A stretch of 33,795 nucleotides of DNA from Chara braunii (taxonomy: Eukaryota; Streptophyta; Charophyceae; Charales; Characeae), in assembly GCA_003427395.1 (NCBI GenBank), contig BFEA01000267.1, positions 1,444,281 through 1,478,075 on the forward strand, in the 5' to 3' direction. Position 1 is the stretch's first letter, and every line of letters begins with the position of its first letter. Positions 1-8,063 of the stretch are shown piece by piece. A model generated the notes under the pieces. It was not told the DNA's origin, did no database searches, and saw only the letters and a program-made list of their open reading frames with translations. The position numbers and the translations under genes were made by a program.

Positions 1-66
<66 letters not shown>
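1..66. repeat. (GA)n microsatellite
   Basis: This is an uninterrupted GA dinucleotide run of 33 units at the extreme left of the window. The right edge of the window is also a CT run, so both ends may be places where a contig stopped in simple sequence. Confidence 0.98.
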
Positions 67-68
<2 letters not shown>

Positions 69-1453
69 AATTGTGTGGGTGCGGGATAAGGTTCTTTTCA
101 TTGTTCCTTTCTTTTCTTCTGTCCGTCTGTGTAATTTTGGATCCGGATATGGTCGATTTTTATCACGGCCTTCTTTTTGGACTTCTTTTGTAAATCGTCT
201 CGGATTTTTCTTGTTTTGCGATGTCCGTTTTGACTCTATCTACTGCTCATTTGCGTGAGCCATACACTCAATCATGGATGTTTTGGTTTATTCGTTAACT
301 TTCGATCAACACAAGTGCTATAAGAAGTTGATGATCCTTTATCTTCTTCTTCTTCTTCCCCCCCCTTCCTCTCCCCTCGTTTGGTCACATGTATGATATG
401 TGATGATCGGATCTCACTCGATGCCGCAGGGATAGGATATATGCATGCATGTTGAACACGATCGGCCCGCTGAACCTTCCCGTTGTTTCCCACATGCACG
501 CTCGAGTACGACCGCAATCTCGAAGAAATCGAGTCGCTACGTACACGGTCGCCCGCATGAGTTAGCCTGGAACTCCGTATGAGGATGCAGGGGACAAAAA
601 TTTCTGAACGGATATGGCTTGGATGTCTGATCGTGAGAGCATGAGGGACCCGGAATACCACGAATACTGGGAACTTCAAGGTAAACAACTCAGACGGCGG
701 GGGAACTTAAGAAACCCGGAATTCCCCTGTCTGACAGAAAGCGATCGATTGTGTGCGAGGGACGTTCACTGTGCCATAACTAACGATCCTAGGGGTCCCG
801 ATTACCCGGATACTTACAACTCAGTATTTCATATCCCCCGGTTTCGTCGTTATTACTACCAGTTTCCCTCACTGCCACCTCCTCCTTCCATATCACCAAC
901 TCACGGTGGTACCGTGGAATTCCATAGCCCGCTATTGGCCCCGCAGACCGTGCGAAAAGTGTCGGCGACACCAGGCCTATCGAGCCTTGGAATTCGGTCG
1001 GCAAGCCCGAACCGAAGCCGAGGGGCGCCGACGACTGATCGAGCCGCACAACCGACCATGAAGGCAAAATCAGAGGAGATGGTGATTCCCATTTCTTTTC
1101 GGGCTTAAAAGTTGAATTCGTTGACAGGGGCAATGTTGTTGGGATTTTGTTCGAGAATGCAAGAGTGTTTAGATCTATCGGCACAGCGATAGCGGAAAAG
1201 TGTCCGGGATCTTTAGCCTGAGATGCACTGTGCATGCCATCCGCCTTATGCTGCACGACATCAGCAGCCTCCCTTCTGAGTACTACACCCTCTTTGCGCC
1301 TATACCCCTGAAACTTGCCACAGGAGATCTCAGTTCCGACGTGGGACTTCCCCCCCCCTTTCCTAAAATCCTTGGCATACCCCTTTTCGCACTTCCAGGC
1401 CCCCATCCCACGCCGATCAGGAAGTTGCGCCGGGCGTGAGGTTGGGCGTCACA
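67..1453 (+). mobile_element. L1: partial LTR of the LORF-bearing gypsy lineage, plus orientation
   Basis: The right end is a diagnostic LTR terminus: a stretch ending in cgtgaggttgggcgtcaca at 1453. It is preceded by the same motifs found near the ends of the other LTRs: 'aaaatccttggca', 'ccccttttcgcacttccagg' and 'ccgatcaggaagttgcgcc'. The block near 1141-1270 (a 'cgagaatgcaagagtgttta' motif, then a gcatgccatccgccttatgctg-like stretch) matches 22110-22200 and 27510-27600 in the other LTRs. The canonical LTR start TGTGAC is not seen, so the 5' part is missing or lies outside the window. 67-600 shows no convincing gene of its own. Confidence 0.7.
614..1061 (+). pseudogene. LORF copy in LTR L1, one frameshift
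   Basis: The frame from 614 encodes a DPEYHEYW block, then a Cys/His segment (CLTESDRLCARDVHC), then DPRGPDYP. Between about 865 and 888 the homology moves to another frame, which continues HQLTVVPWNSIARYWP and then a CEKC motif followed by an Arg-rich tail ending at the TGA at 1059-1061. Order and spacing match LORF in the E1 LTRs (CHTENRLCPREFHC, HQLSVV, WP, CVNC) and in the solo and E2 LTRs (WPRTLCTEC). Function is unknown. The homology in two frames shows it was once a single ORF. Confidence 0.7.
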
Positions 1454-1879
1454 CCCCAGTGTTCCGAGTGCCTGCGAGACCACGCCTTCGAGCATCGGGA
1501 TTCATCTGGTGAACCCGCTCGGAAGCCGAACAACAGGAGCACAGCCTTCGGTTAAGGTCGGCCACGTCCGATTCTGAGATCCGCAACACCCGCCGATGAC
1601 GGGTGTTGTACCAGCGGAACAGCCATAGTGTCTTGGCGGTACACAGAATACGAATCCGCCCCAGACGAAGGGACCGATGGAGGTGACCGCCCCGTTCCCC
1701 GAGGCCTAAAACGGAACCCCGTCCTTCGCTCACTCGCTTACATTCATATCCCCGAAACTTGACACCGGAGATCTCAGTTCCGACCAGGCTGGGACTCCAC
1801 CCCCATCTTCCTAAAATCCTTGTCACACCCCTTTTTTCGCACTTCCAGGCCCTCCATCACTCCGACCACGAAGTCGCGC
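1454..1879 (+). mobile_element. Body of a second plus-strand LTR, host of the E1 insertion
   Basis: The stretch carries the LTR U5 signature a second time: 'ctcactcgcttacattcata', 'cctaaaatccttgtcacacc', 'cgcacttccaggcc' and 'ccgaccacgaagtcgcgc'. It stops abruptly at 1879. The missing last bases of such an LTR (tgggcatgaggttaggcg then tcaca) are found at 14838-14860, directly right of E1. E1 therefore split this LTR. No gene is seen here. Confidence 0.72.
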
Positions 1880-1893
1880 TGTGACGCCCAACC

Positions 1894-2529
1894 TCACGCC
1901 CAGCGCGACTTCCTGATCGGAGTGGGGTGTAGGCCAAGAAGTGCGAAAAGGGGTGTGCCAAGGATTTTTGGGAAAAGTGGGGGAGTCTTAAGGGTATGAA
2001 TGCAATTAAGCGAATGAGGGATGCGTGTGCAAGGGACCCAAGGCCCGATGGGGCCCGGACATTGTGGGCGACGGTTTACGGGGAAATCCCTCCGTGGTGG
2101 AGGCAGACCTGAACAGTCAGGCCGTCGGGGGCTGCCACGTGGAGCAGGCCGCCGCGTACTTGGATTGGGCCTTCGGAATTCCGGAGTTCTCTGTTCGCCG
2201 CTACGTCGGCAATTCACACAAGACGTATTGGGCCAAAAGGGGGCTATGGCCGGCCACAGAACGACACTGAGCTGGTGATACGGGAGCAGAAGGCAAAAAG
2301 GAGGGAAACTGGTGGTGATGACGACAAATCCCGGGTGGGTGAAGTAGTAGGTGTGGTCGGGGGAAGGGAAATCAGAGCACCGAGGGTCGCTAGAGGTGGC
2401 GCAGTGGAATTCCCGCGGACATAGTCGATTCTCCGTGTGACAGGGGTATCGCGTCCTTATGAGCTCGTTTATCCAAGGGGTGAAGTAATCCGGGTCGTAG
2501 GATGAGTCTGAGCTCCAAGATCGCGTCAT
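1894..2529 (-). CDS. LORF, E1 3' LTR copy (211 aa open frame)
   Basis: This is an uninterrupted frame inside the LTR, sense relative to E1. From the N-terminus: a Ser-rich start, DPDYFTPW near residue 13, a Cys/His block CHTENRLCPREFHC (about residues 29-42), DPRCSDFP, PGFVVITTSFPPF (about 66-78), LLPYHQLSVV, WPAIAPFWP and CVNC near residue 108. The remaining ~100 residues are Pro/Arg-rich and run to the LTR end; they are less conserved and may be incidental, because the 5' LTR copy stops right after CVNC. The spaced Cys and His residues could bind zinc (inference). No known family is recognised. Confidence 0.6.
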   Translation of the reverse strand: MTRSWSSDSSYDPDYFTPWINELIRTRYPCHTENRLCPREFHCATSSDPRCSDFPSPDHTYYFTHPGFVVITTSFPPFCLLLPYHQLSVVLWPAIAPFWPNTSCVNCRRSGEQRTPEFRRPNPSTRRPAPRGSPRRPDCSGLPPPRRDFPVNRRPQCPGPIGPWVPCTRIPHSLNCIHTLKTPPLFPKILGTPLFALLGLHPTPIRKSRWA

Positions 2530-3162
2530 GGTATCATCGTCGATGGAATGGCTCGGGTTGGGTTATCATCACCGCGCACAAGCACGTGCAGGACAGGCAG
2601 GCTCAGTGGCGCCTCGGCGTGCTCGTACGGGATGATGGTTCCGCCGCGAACCTTTTTGGGTGGGCGAATCGACGTACGAGAATGCGTGTAAGGGAGCGAC
2701 TCAGATCACGTTTACACGTGTTCTCGCGCGGCGTTCGCAGGGCCAGACTTCGGATCGTCTAATTGCTTCGGATTATGCAAGATGCAACCATATCACAACC
2801 CCATCGTGAGACAAGCAAAAGCGAGAATAAAATCGCTATCGGGGCCAGATTCTTATCCCCTCTACAGCGGCATTAGGTGTGGGCAAAGATTCGACACAAA
2901 CATAAAGCAAGGACAAGGATTCTCAGCACAAAGATAGACAAGCAGGCATAACATCCATACATCCATACATTCGACAATCATACACACAATGCAATCAGGA
3001 CAGACATCGCAAGGACAAGTGTGAGCAAAAATCCAAGGCCAGATGTCTCGCCCAACTCCTACTCTACTCACCTCTTACTTCGCTCGTGTGCCGACCCTTC
3101 CTGATCGCGCAACCCCGAGCTTCCAACAACAGGTTAGGAGATTGATTGATCGCGCAGCCGAA

Positions 3163-3169
3163 ATTTATA
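3163..3169 (-). promoter_or_regulatory. TATA box of E1 3' LTR
   Basis: On the minus strand the sequence is CTATAAATTTCG. The same core with similar flanks (CTATAAATTCCG) occurs at 26758 in the E2 LTR, and CTATAAGTTTCG occurs in the solo LTR, so it is a conserved LTR promoter element. Confidence 0.6.
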
Positions 3170-3966
3170 GCGTGCATGCTTGCGCGAAGAACACGGAATT
3201 ACCAGGACTTAGAGTGGGGATTAGCGAGGGAGTGTCTGCGTTCTGCATGATCGGCCACGGCGTGGGGGACGTAACCCTTCTCCACGCATCGATCCGAGCA
3301 TGCAAGCCGCGACTTACAAAAATTTCAGCAAAAGAAAGAGAGGGAGGGCGGGAGAGACGCAGTGCAAGAAGAAAAATACAGTTACAATGGCGCCCGCCTA
3401 AAATTACAGTTACACACACGATTAAGGGCGCCCACTCATCAAAGTATCGTTGCGGCCGCATGAAGAAGCGCGTAGACAAAAGGCGCCGTGCGGCAGAAAA
3501 AAATCCTAAGTACTGAGTTCCTAAATTCCTATCTAATGTGAAAAAGCAAAAAAAAGCACAGTTTCCAGAAAGAAAGTCCGAAATTGTTAGAGCCATCGGG
3601 GGCTCAACAAAATTCGAAAAAGATTTAAAAGGAAAAAGAACGAAGCAATTTTCTGCGCGATGTCCGCGCCCAAAAGATCGAAAACGAACCGAAGGAAACG
3701 ACGTCAACATTTATTAATCGCGCATGCGCGCGGCAACGCGCCAGACATCCATCCGACCAATCAATCAGCCGGCCATCCCAAGACACACCCAGCTCCGTGC
3801 CCAGCCATTCGAAAAAAAAGAAGCGACGAAAAGGACGAAAAAGCGAGGACACTGATGCAATTCTCCACCGATCCCGATCTCCCGTAATTGGCCCAGTCTT
3901 CCCAGCTTAAGACCCCTCGTTGCAACTGGACAGAAAATCGCGCGTTACAGAAAGTGGTTCGTCACA

Positions 3967-4211
3967 TATGTGACGCCCAGGGGGTTTCAATATTAGCAAG
4001 CTCCCGCTTGCTTGTTGACACATGTCGATTTTCTCTAATCGATCGACACGCGGAGCACTTCTCTGTATGCCACTTACCGTTCGATTGAGTGTGGACGTCA
4101 TCCAACGTGGCAGCTTTGCTCTTCTACTAGTTCCTCAGACTGGGCTCTCGACGATCCAAGGATGGGATCTTTCTCGTGGCGTCACCGCGACACGCGTCCA
4201 CTAGCGCTGCA
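3967..4211. other. E1 interior next to the 3' LTR, no gene seen
   Basis: This 245-bp stretch lies between the last E1 reading frame and the 3' LTR. It contains an imperfect ATCGATCGA-like palindrome near 4038 and several short ORFs without recognisable features. A polypurine tract was expected here but is not obvious. Confidence 0.4.
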
Positions 4212-5093
4212 TCAGTAATTAATCGGAAGGGGGAAGGGAAGGCGATACGCATATGAGGGAGGGCGGGGCGGCTCCATCGTAAGCTCGGGTATGAAGTGCC
4301 CGATCGCGGTGAGGTCGTAGGGAAGTTCTTGAAAACGGACAATGCGATGGAAGCGGGGGAATCTTTGGCCGCTACGGGGAAGGGAAGCGAGGTAGTTTGG
4401 GTAAAGGGATACGAGGGTTCGGAGGACGTCTGTGTGGAACCGATCATGGTTCTTGCACGCGGGGAAGGTCCCCGTAACAATGCAGTAAACCTCTATATGG
4501 TTACGGCCTCGCCACGCGGCGCTAAGGAGTAGAACGTGGAGGGGGCAATCGGGGACAGCACACCGAAAGGAAGGGTGAGGGTGGACAGTCAGTTCTAGGC
4601 GGGCGGAGTAGAAATGTCGGAAGGTGGCGATGGGGAAGGGATTATGGGGGTAGACGACGCGATGGAAATACTGATTGAAAGAGAGATAGCTAAGGGGATG
4701 GTGGTATATGGATCGGGGACGAAGGGCTAAACCCCTCATTGACACGTTGACGAATTGGGGGACGGCCGGAGGCGGAGGGGGACGAGGATCGGGATCGGGG
4801 TTGGCGCCTTGTCGTCGCGGCTCTCGAGGTCGTGGCAGCAAGGTCTCCATGTTCCGGCTTGGGCGGCTCGGGATCCTTGAAGGGATCGTTCGGTGCGGGA
4901 TCGATCGCCAGCTGCTTACCTTCCGCGATCTGTTTCTTGCGCTGCGCAGCAGCCTCAGGGTTGTCCTCTCGTCGATCCGGACCTGGCACCCACTCGAGCT
5001 CGTCGTCGTGCGTTGGCGCCTGGTCGTCTCCGCTTTCCACTTCTTCGTCGTATTCGTCCTCCTCCTCACTTTGCTCGCCCTCGCTGTACTCAC
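4212..5093 (-). CDS. ORF-C: possible distal E1 reading frame, Cys/His-containing tail
   Basis: The upstream half only shadows ORF-B in another frame. The part beyond ORF-B (4212 to about 4735, roughly 170 codons) has a protein-like composition with Tyr, Phe, His and Cys. It includes CAVPDCPLH, a VYCIVTG stretch and ACKNHDRFH, which could be a degraded zinc-binding or secreted-type segment. It may be the continuation of ORF-B after a frameshift, a separate ORF, or noise. No family is recognised. Confidence 0.3.
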   Translation of the reverse strand: MSTARASKVRRRTNTTKKWKAETTRRQRTTTSSSGCQVRIDERTTLRLLRSARNRSRKVSSWRSIPHRTIPSRIPSRPSRNMETLLPRPREPRRQGANPDPDPRPPPPPAVPQFVNVSMRGLALRPRSIYHHPLSYLSFNQYFHRVVYPHNPFPIATFRHFYSARLELTVHPHPSFRCAVPDCPLHVLLLSAAWRGRNHIEVYCIVTGTFPACKNHDRFHTDVLRTLVSLYPNYLASLPRSGQRFPRFHRIVRFQELPYDLTAIGHFIPELTMEPPRPPSYAYRLPFPLPINY

Positions 5094-5856
5094 TATAGGC
5101 TTCTTCCTCTTCCTCCGAGGTCTCCTCCTCTGCTTCTTCTTCTTCTTCTTCTTCTTCTTCTTCTTCTTCAGCTTCGCGCTCTTCTTCCTCGTCCTCGGCC
5201 AATCGGGCCACTGCTTCCTCGACCCCTCTCCTCAATTCTCCTTCCGATTCCTCTTCGGCCTCCTCTTCTGCTCTCTGCGCCGCCCACTCGAACGTCGTTG
5301 GTTGCCGAAAGAAGCGGGGATTAGTCAGGCTGTGGACGTCTAGGTACTCGCTATGGGAGGGAAAACGGTCGTCCGCCCAACGCTCCTCGATACAGGCCGA
5401 CCACTGGAGGCTTGGGGCGAGGGTCCTCGAGAGGGTATGTGGCACGGGTTCTTCGTCGCTCTGAGAGACGATGTCAAGGGGGAGCTCGTCTGCCAGTCGC
5501 ACGATCACGATCGTAAGTTTGCGCACGATCTGTGATCGGTTTCCCCGATCCACTGCTCGTAAGACGAATCCCAGAAGGTCCCCCGCCACGTTGGTCCTCC
5601 ACGCCTGAATGACGAGCAACTCCACAGTCTCTGACGCGGGCCTTTGATCGCCTTCCCACGTCCAGTTCAGATCCACTCGTAGCAGGCAGAACGAGAGCTC
5701 AATGAATTTTGCACGCCACAGCCTCCAACGGTCCGGATCAACGATGGGTACTGTCAGCGGTCCCAGGCGGAAGGAGAGACGAGGGTAGTGAGAGGACTGC
5801 CAGACGATGGGGAAGAGAGACGGAGGAGAGAACGTAGAGATCGGCGCACGGCTCAT
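4690..5856 (-). CDS. ORF-B: acidic post-pol protein of E1 (388 aa)
   Basis: The start ATG overlaps the ORF-A stop as ATGA at 5853-5856. The first ~190 residues look folded (segments such as RWRLWRAKFIELSF and DLLGFVLRAVDRG). Then comes a Glu-rich low-complexity region (about residues 195-275) with a run of glutamates encoded by GAA/GAG triplets, then a basic Ser/Arg/Pro-rich C-terminus (RSRSSSPSASGRPP). There is no signal peptide or clear membrane segment, so it does not look like an envelope protein. Position after pol is where plant gypsy elements sometimes carry extra or env-like ORFs. It is intact although pol is broken. Function is unknown; the acidic-then-basic layout would suit a nuclear or nucleic-acid-associated protein (inference). 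Confidence 0.6.
   Translation of the reverse strand: MSRAPISTFSPPSLFPIVWQSSHYPRLSFRLGPLTVPIVDPDRWRLWRAKFIELSFCLLRVDLNWTWEGDQRPASETVELLVIQAWRTNVAGDLLGFVLRAVDRGNRSQIVRKLTIVIVRLADELPLDIVSQSDEEPVPHTLSRTLAPSLQWSACIEERWADDRFPSHSEYLDVHSLTNPRFFRQPTTFEWAAQRAEEEAEEESEGELRRGVEEAVARLAEDEEEEREAEEEEEEEEEEEEAEEETSEEEEEAYSEYSEGEQSEEEDEYDEEVESGDDQAPTHDDELEWVPGPDRREDNPEAAAQRKKQIAEGKQLAIDPAPNDPFKDPEPPKPEHGDLAATTSRAATTRRQPRSRSSSPSASGRPPIRQRVNEGFSPSSPIHIPPSP
5133..5169. repeat. (CTT)n trinucleotide repeat within ORF-B
   Basis: About 12 CTT/TTC units encode the poly-Glu run of ORF-B on the minus strand. The repeat number is likely variable but stays in frame because the unit is a codon. Confidence 0.9.
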
Positions 5857-6335
5857 CTGCGCGGTTGGAAGGGAGCAAGTTCTGGGAGGATGACAGGTGG
5901 CTCGCGCAGCGTCGTGCGCAACGTGTTGACTTCGATGTCGTCAACAGGATAGCACTCGTCACCGTGCCTTGTGAGCTGTCGATCCCAATCAGTGGCCAGA
6001 TCGTGACCCCACCGGTACAAGGTGCTTTTGATGGCGGCTTGCCGCGCCGGATCGAAGGCGGTGATGTTGCCGCTGAAGACTACCATGGTAGACACGTGGC
6101 TGATTATCGGGGCCGCTTGCCGTTGGAGCGTCGTTGCCTCGGCTAGCACCACCGCCTGGGGATTGCTCGTGAATCGGAATTCTACCGCGCCGTATACATC
6201 CGTAGTGCAGAAGAACTGCGCAAGGCGCATGAAATCGGGGCTGATCCGCGGATGATGCACTTGGCAGATGGCTGAAATCTCTCCCCGTGGCATCAGCAAC
6301 TGGTCACTGAAAGCTCGCTCGATAACGAAGCTCAT
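5853..6335 (-). CDS. ORF-A: post-pol protein of E1 (160 aa)
   Basis: The chosen start is the ATG at 6335 (MSFVIERAF), because it overlaps the pol stop as ATGA at 6332-6335. An upstream in-frame ATG at 6374 would give 173 aa. The stop overlaps the ORF-B start, again as ATGA. The protein is compact and mixed in composition, with no Cys-rich motif, signal peptide or membrane segment. It includes VYGAVEFRFTSNPQAVV, VFSGNITAFDPARQAAIK and YRWGHDLATDWDRQL. I do not recognise it. Two successive -1 ATGA overlaps suggest translation by termination-reinitiation. Confidence 0.6.
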   Translation of the reverse strand: MSFVIERAFSDQLLMPRGEISAICQVHHPRISPDFMRLAQFFCTTDVYGAVEFRFTSNPQAVVLAEATTLQRQAAPIISHVSTMVVFSGNITAFDPARQAAIKSTLYRWGHDLATDWDRQLTRHGDECYPVDDIEVNTLRTTLREPPVILPELAPFQPRR

Positions 6336-6661
6336 GGCGATGGCGGGGGTGACGGGGTGGCAGAGAGGGAGCAAGAGGAAGAGGGAGATGGCGGAGAGTC
6401 AAAGCGGTCGTCGTCGGCTTCCTCAGAAAGAAAGATCGAGGGAGAGGGAGACGGAGCAGAGGGGAGGAGGCGAAGATAGGACACGTGGCGTGTGATCGGA
6501 CGAGCCGATCGGCTGCCAGAGACTTCAGGGGCGAGATGCACGGTGTCCACGTCGTTGGGGCCGAGCTCGATCACGCGATATCGCCCGAAGAATCGTGGCG
6601 CTAGCTTACCCTGGCGAGCGCATTCCTCACCTGCACCACGTCCCCCAACCCGCATTCCCAT
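6332..6661 (-). pseudogene. E1 pol C-terminal module (post-integrase barrel)
   Basis: The KLAPRFFGRYRVIEL motif followed by VDTVHLAPE and RHVSYLRLLP is the typical small beta-barrel segment after a gypsy integrase core. Just upstream, a different frame reads GDVVQVRNAL, the normal lead-in to this module, so there is a frameshift near 6605-6640. The C-terminus is Ser/Pro-rich and ends in the TGA that overlaps ORF-A. A TAG after the integrase (6714) also separates it from the rest of pol. Confidence 0.7.
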
Positions 6662-6713
6662 TTTGGGCCTCGTAGCTCCGGAGTTGCCGGCCTTGGGCTA
6701 GTTCAGTCATTTT

Positions 6714-8063
6714 CTATCGTTTTCGGGCTAGCCTGGGCAGTGACCATTCCATTAGCTCTAGGTGTCGTTTGGCCTTGTCCCTAGCCGTGGCCCTGGTGGG
6801 TCGTCGGTTCAACGTAGACTCGCTTGGGAGGCTTGGTATTGAAACGCAAGCGGCGCTATTGGTCCTTAATTGGAAGGGGCTTAGCCCTGTCGATTCGTGA
6901 GGCGTTCCGCGATGGACCGCCAGGATGTGATTGACGATATCGGGCCAGGGTCTCGGATCCCGTGCCGTGATGTTTCGTCGCAATGCTGTCTTTATCTCCC
7001 GGTTAGCGTTTTCGACCAGCCCATTGGATTGTGACATGTGGGGTGCAGTGTTCCGTATGGCGACGCCATGTATGACCAGATTCTTTAACACTTCTCCCCT
7101 GAATTCAGCCCCGTTGTCGGTTAGGATCTCTTCCGTATCCTGATGCATCTTGAGGAAACGGTTGACATATCGCGCGATCTCCGTGGCTTGCCACGTGCGA
7201 CAAGGATACGCTTCGATCCATTTCGAGACATGGTCGACAAATACCAATAAGACTGAATACTCGCAACTATTAGGGCCAGGGGGCACCACTACGTCGGTAG
7301 TGTCCATGCTCACTCTTTGAAATGGTCGTTCGACAACCGTGGGCACTATCAATCTTGGTGGCTGAATCGGCGCTTTATCAGCGGCGCATGCTTGACAGTT
7401 GGCGACAATGTATTTCACATCGTCGCGGATATTGGACCAGTACCACTCATTTTTGTCGATGGCAGACTCCGTGATTCGTACGGCAAAATAGGCCGCATTT
7501 TCCTCGTGGGCTGTCTCAACCCAGTCATACCGCATGAACGGATGCGGTACCACCATCCAAATCCCACTGCCGTCCGTTTTCCGTTTTTCTAATCTACCTT
7601 CTATCCACCGATAATCCCGAGCCCTTTCGTTGGCCCTCCTCCGATCTGCCTTGGTGAAATCCTGGAGGGGGTTACCTACTAGGGTGGCAATTAAGGCAAT
7701 ATCAGTCCATACTTCGGCCCTTCTAAACTTCTGGGTCTTTTCCAACCCTTCTGACGTGGCATCCAAAAAGCGAGCCTCGGNCGGAATCTTGTCAGTCCGG
7801 CACAAGGGGCACAACCACGGTTTTCTATCGTTCCTGTATTGGATGCACGAGCCATGGGCTCGCACGACACACTGTTGGCAATTTATCCAATCCGCATACC
7901 CTTCCCCATTAGGACGCATGGAGACCGAATATACGCGGGACATAGCTTCGCAAAAATAGCAAAATTTGTCAGGTAGGGAGAGGAGAGACGAGGAGGAAGG
8001 GGGAGAGAGAGGGGTAGTGGGGTTACCTCCATCACCCATCGCCACCGTTTTGCTTCTTGCCAC
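6714..8063 (-). CDS. E1 integrase with N-terminal PHD-like finger (449 codon frame)
   Basis: An open frame in pol. Residues 35-88 form a C4HC3 finger (separate entry). Residues ~186-226 are the integrase zinc region: His186 and CQAC (223, 226) are present, but the usual second His position reads AYFA. The catalytic core has Asp254 (SMDTTDVVV), Asp316 (LTDNGAEF) and Glu351 (LVENANR), with 34 residues between the last two. HRGTPHESTGLSPFQL is the usual post-core motif. It joins newly made DNA into the genome. It overlaps the RNase H frame at 8032-8063 in another frame, so it was probably reached from that polyprotein before a frameshift. One undetermined base (7781) gives an X. Confidence 0.88.
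   Translation of the reverse strand: MARSKTVAMGDGGNPTTPLSPPSSSSLLSLPDKFCYFCEAMSRVYSVSMRPNGEGYADWINCQQCVVRAHGSCIQYRNDRKPWLCPLCRTDKIPXEARFLDATSEGLEKTQKFRRAEVWTDIALIATLVGNPLQDFTKADRRRANERARDYRWIEGRLEKRKTDGSGIWMVVPHPFMRYDWVETAHEENAAYFAVRITESAIDKNEWYWSNIRDDVKYIVANCQACAADKAPIQPPRLIVPTVVERPFQRVSMDTTDVVVPPGPNSCEYSVLLVFVDHVSKWIEAYPCRTWQATEIARYVNRFLKMHQDTEEILTDNGAEFRGEVLKNLVIHGVAIRNTAPHMSQSNGLVENANREIKTALRRNITARDPRPWPDIVNHILAVHRGTPHESTGLSPFQLRTNSAACVSIPSLPSESTLNRRPTRATARDKAKRHLELMEWSLPRLARKR
7800..7961 (-). other. PHD-type zinc finger domain between RNase H and integrase
   Basis: The pattern is C35-x2-C38-x23-C62-x2-C65-x4-H70-x2-C73-x11-C85-x2-C88, with Trp83 two residues before Cys85 (PWLCPLC). This is the C4HC3 order and the conserved aromatic of PHD fingers; the first gap is slightly long. 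PHD fingers usually read histone H3 tails, so a role in choosing chromatin targets is a fair inference. A RING-like fold is the main alternative. Confidence 0.65.

Larger units (their letters stand above)
1880..3966 (-). repeat. E1 3' LTR
   Basis: It pairs with 12436-14833. It begins (plus strand) tgtgacgcccaacctcacgc and ends ggttcgtcaca. It lacks a segment of about 330 bp, containing the CT microsatellite, that the 5' LTR holds at 13586-13917; the break lies at the 'ccagatgtc' motif near 3045. It encodes LORF. I see no convincing polypurine tract just upstream of its U3 end; that flank instead reads ccctgggcgtcacata. Confidence 0.88.

Noticed and set aside
789-1406. 205-aa minus-strand frame overlapping L1
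   Set aside because: It runs antisense to LORF and the LTR end, and its peptide follows LTR nucleotide motifs. No independent support.
4708-5343. Plus-strand 211-aa frame with a long Phe/Leu stretch
   Set aside because: It is the antisense shadow of the Glu-rich ORF-B; the Phe run is the complement of GAA repeats, not a membrane segment.
4690-5856. ORF-B as an envelope-like protein
   Set aside because: Position fits, but no signal peptide, membrane segment or Cys pattern is visible; composition is acidic then basic.
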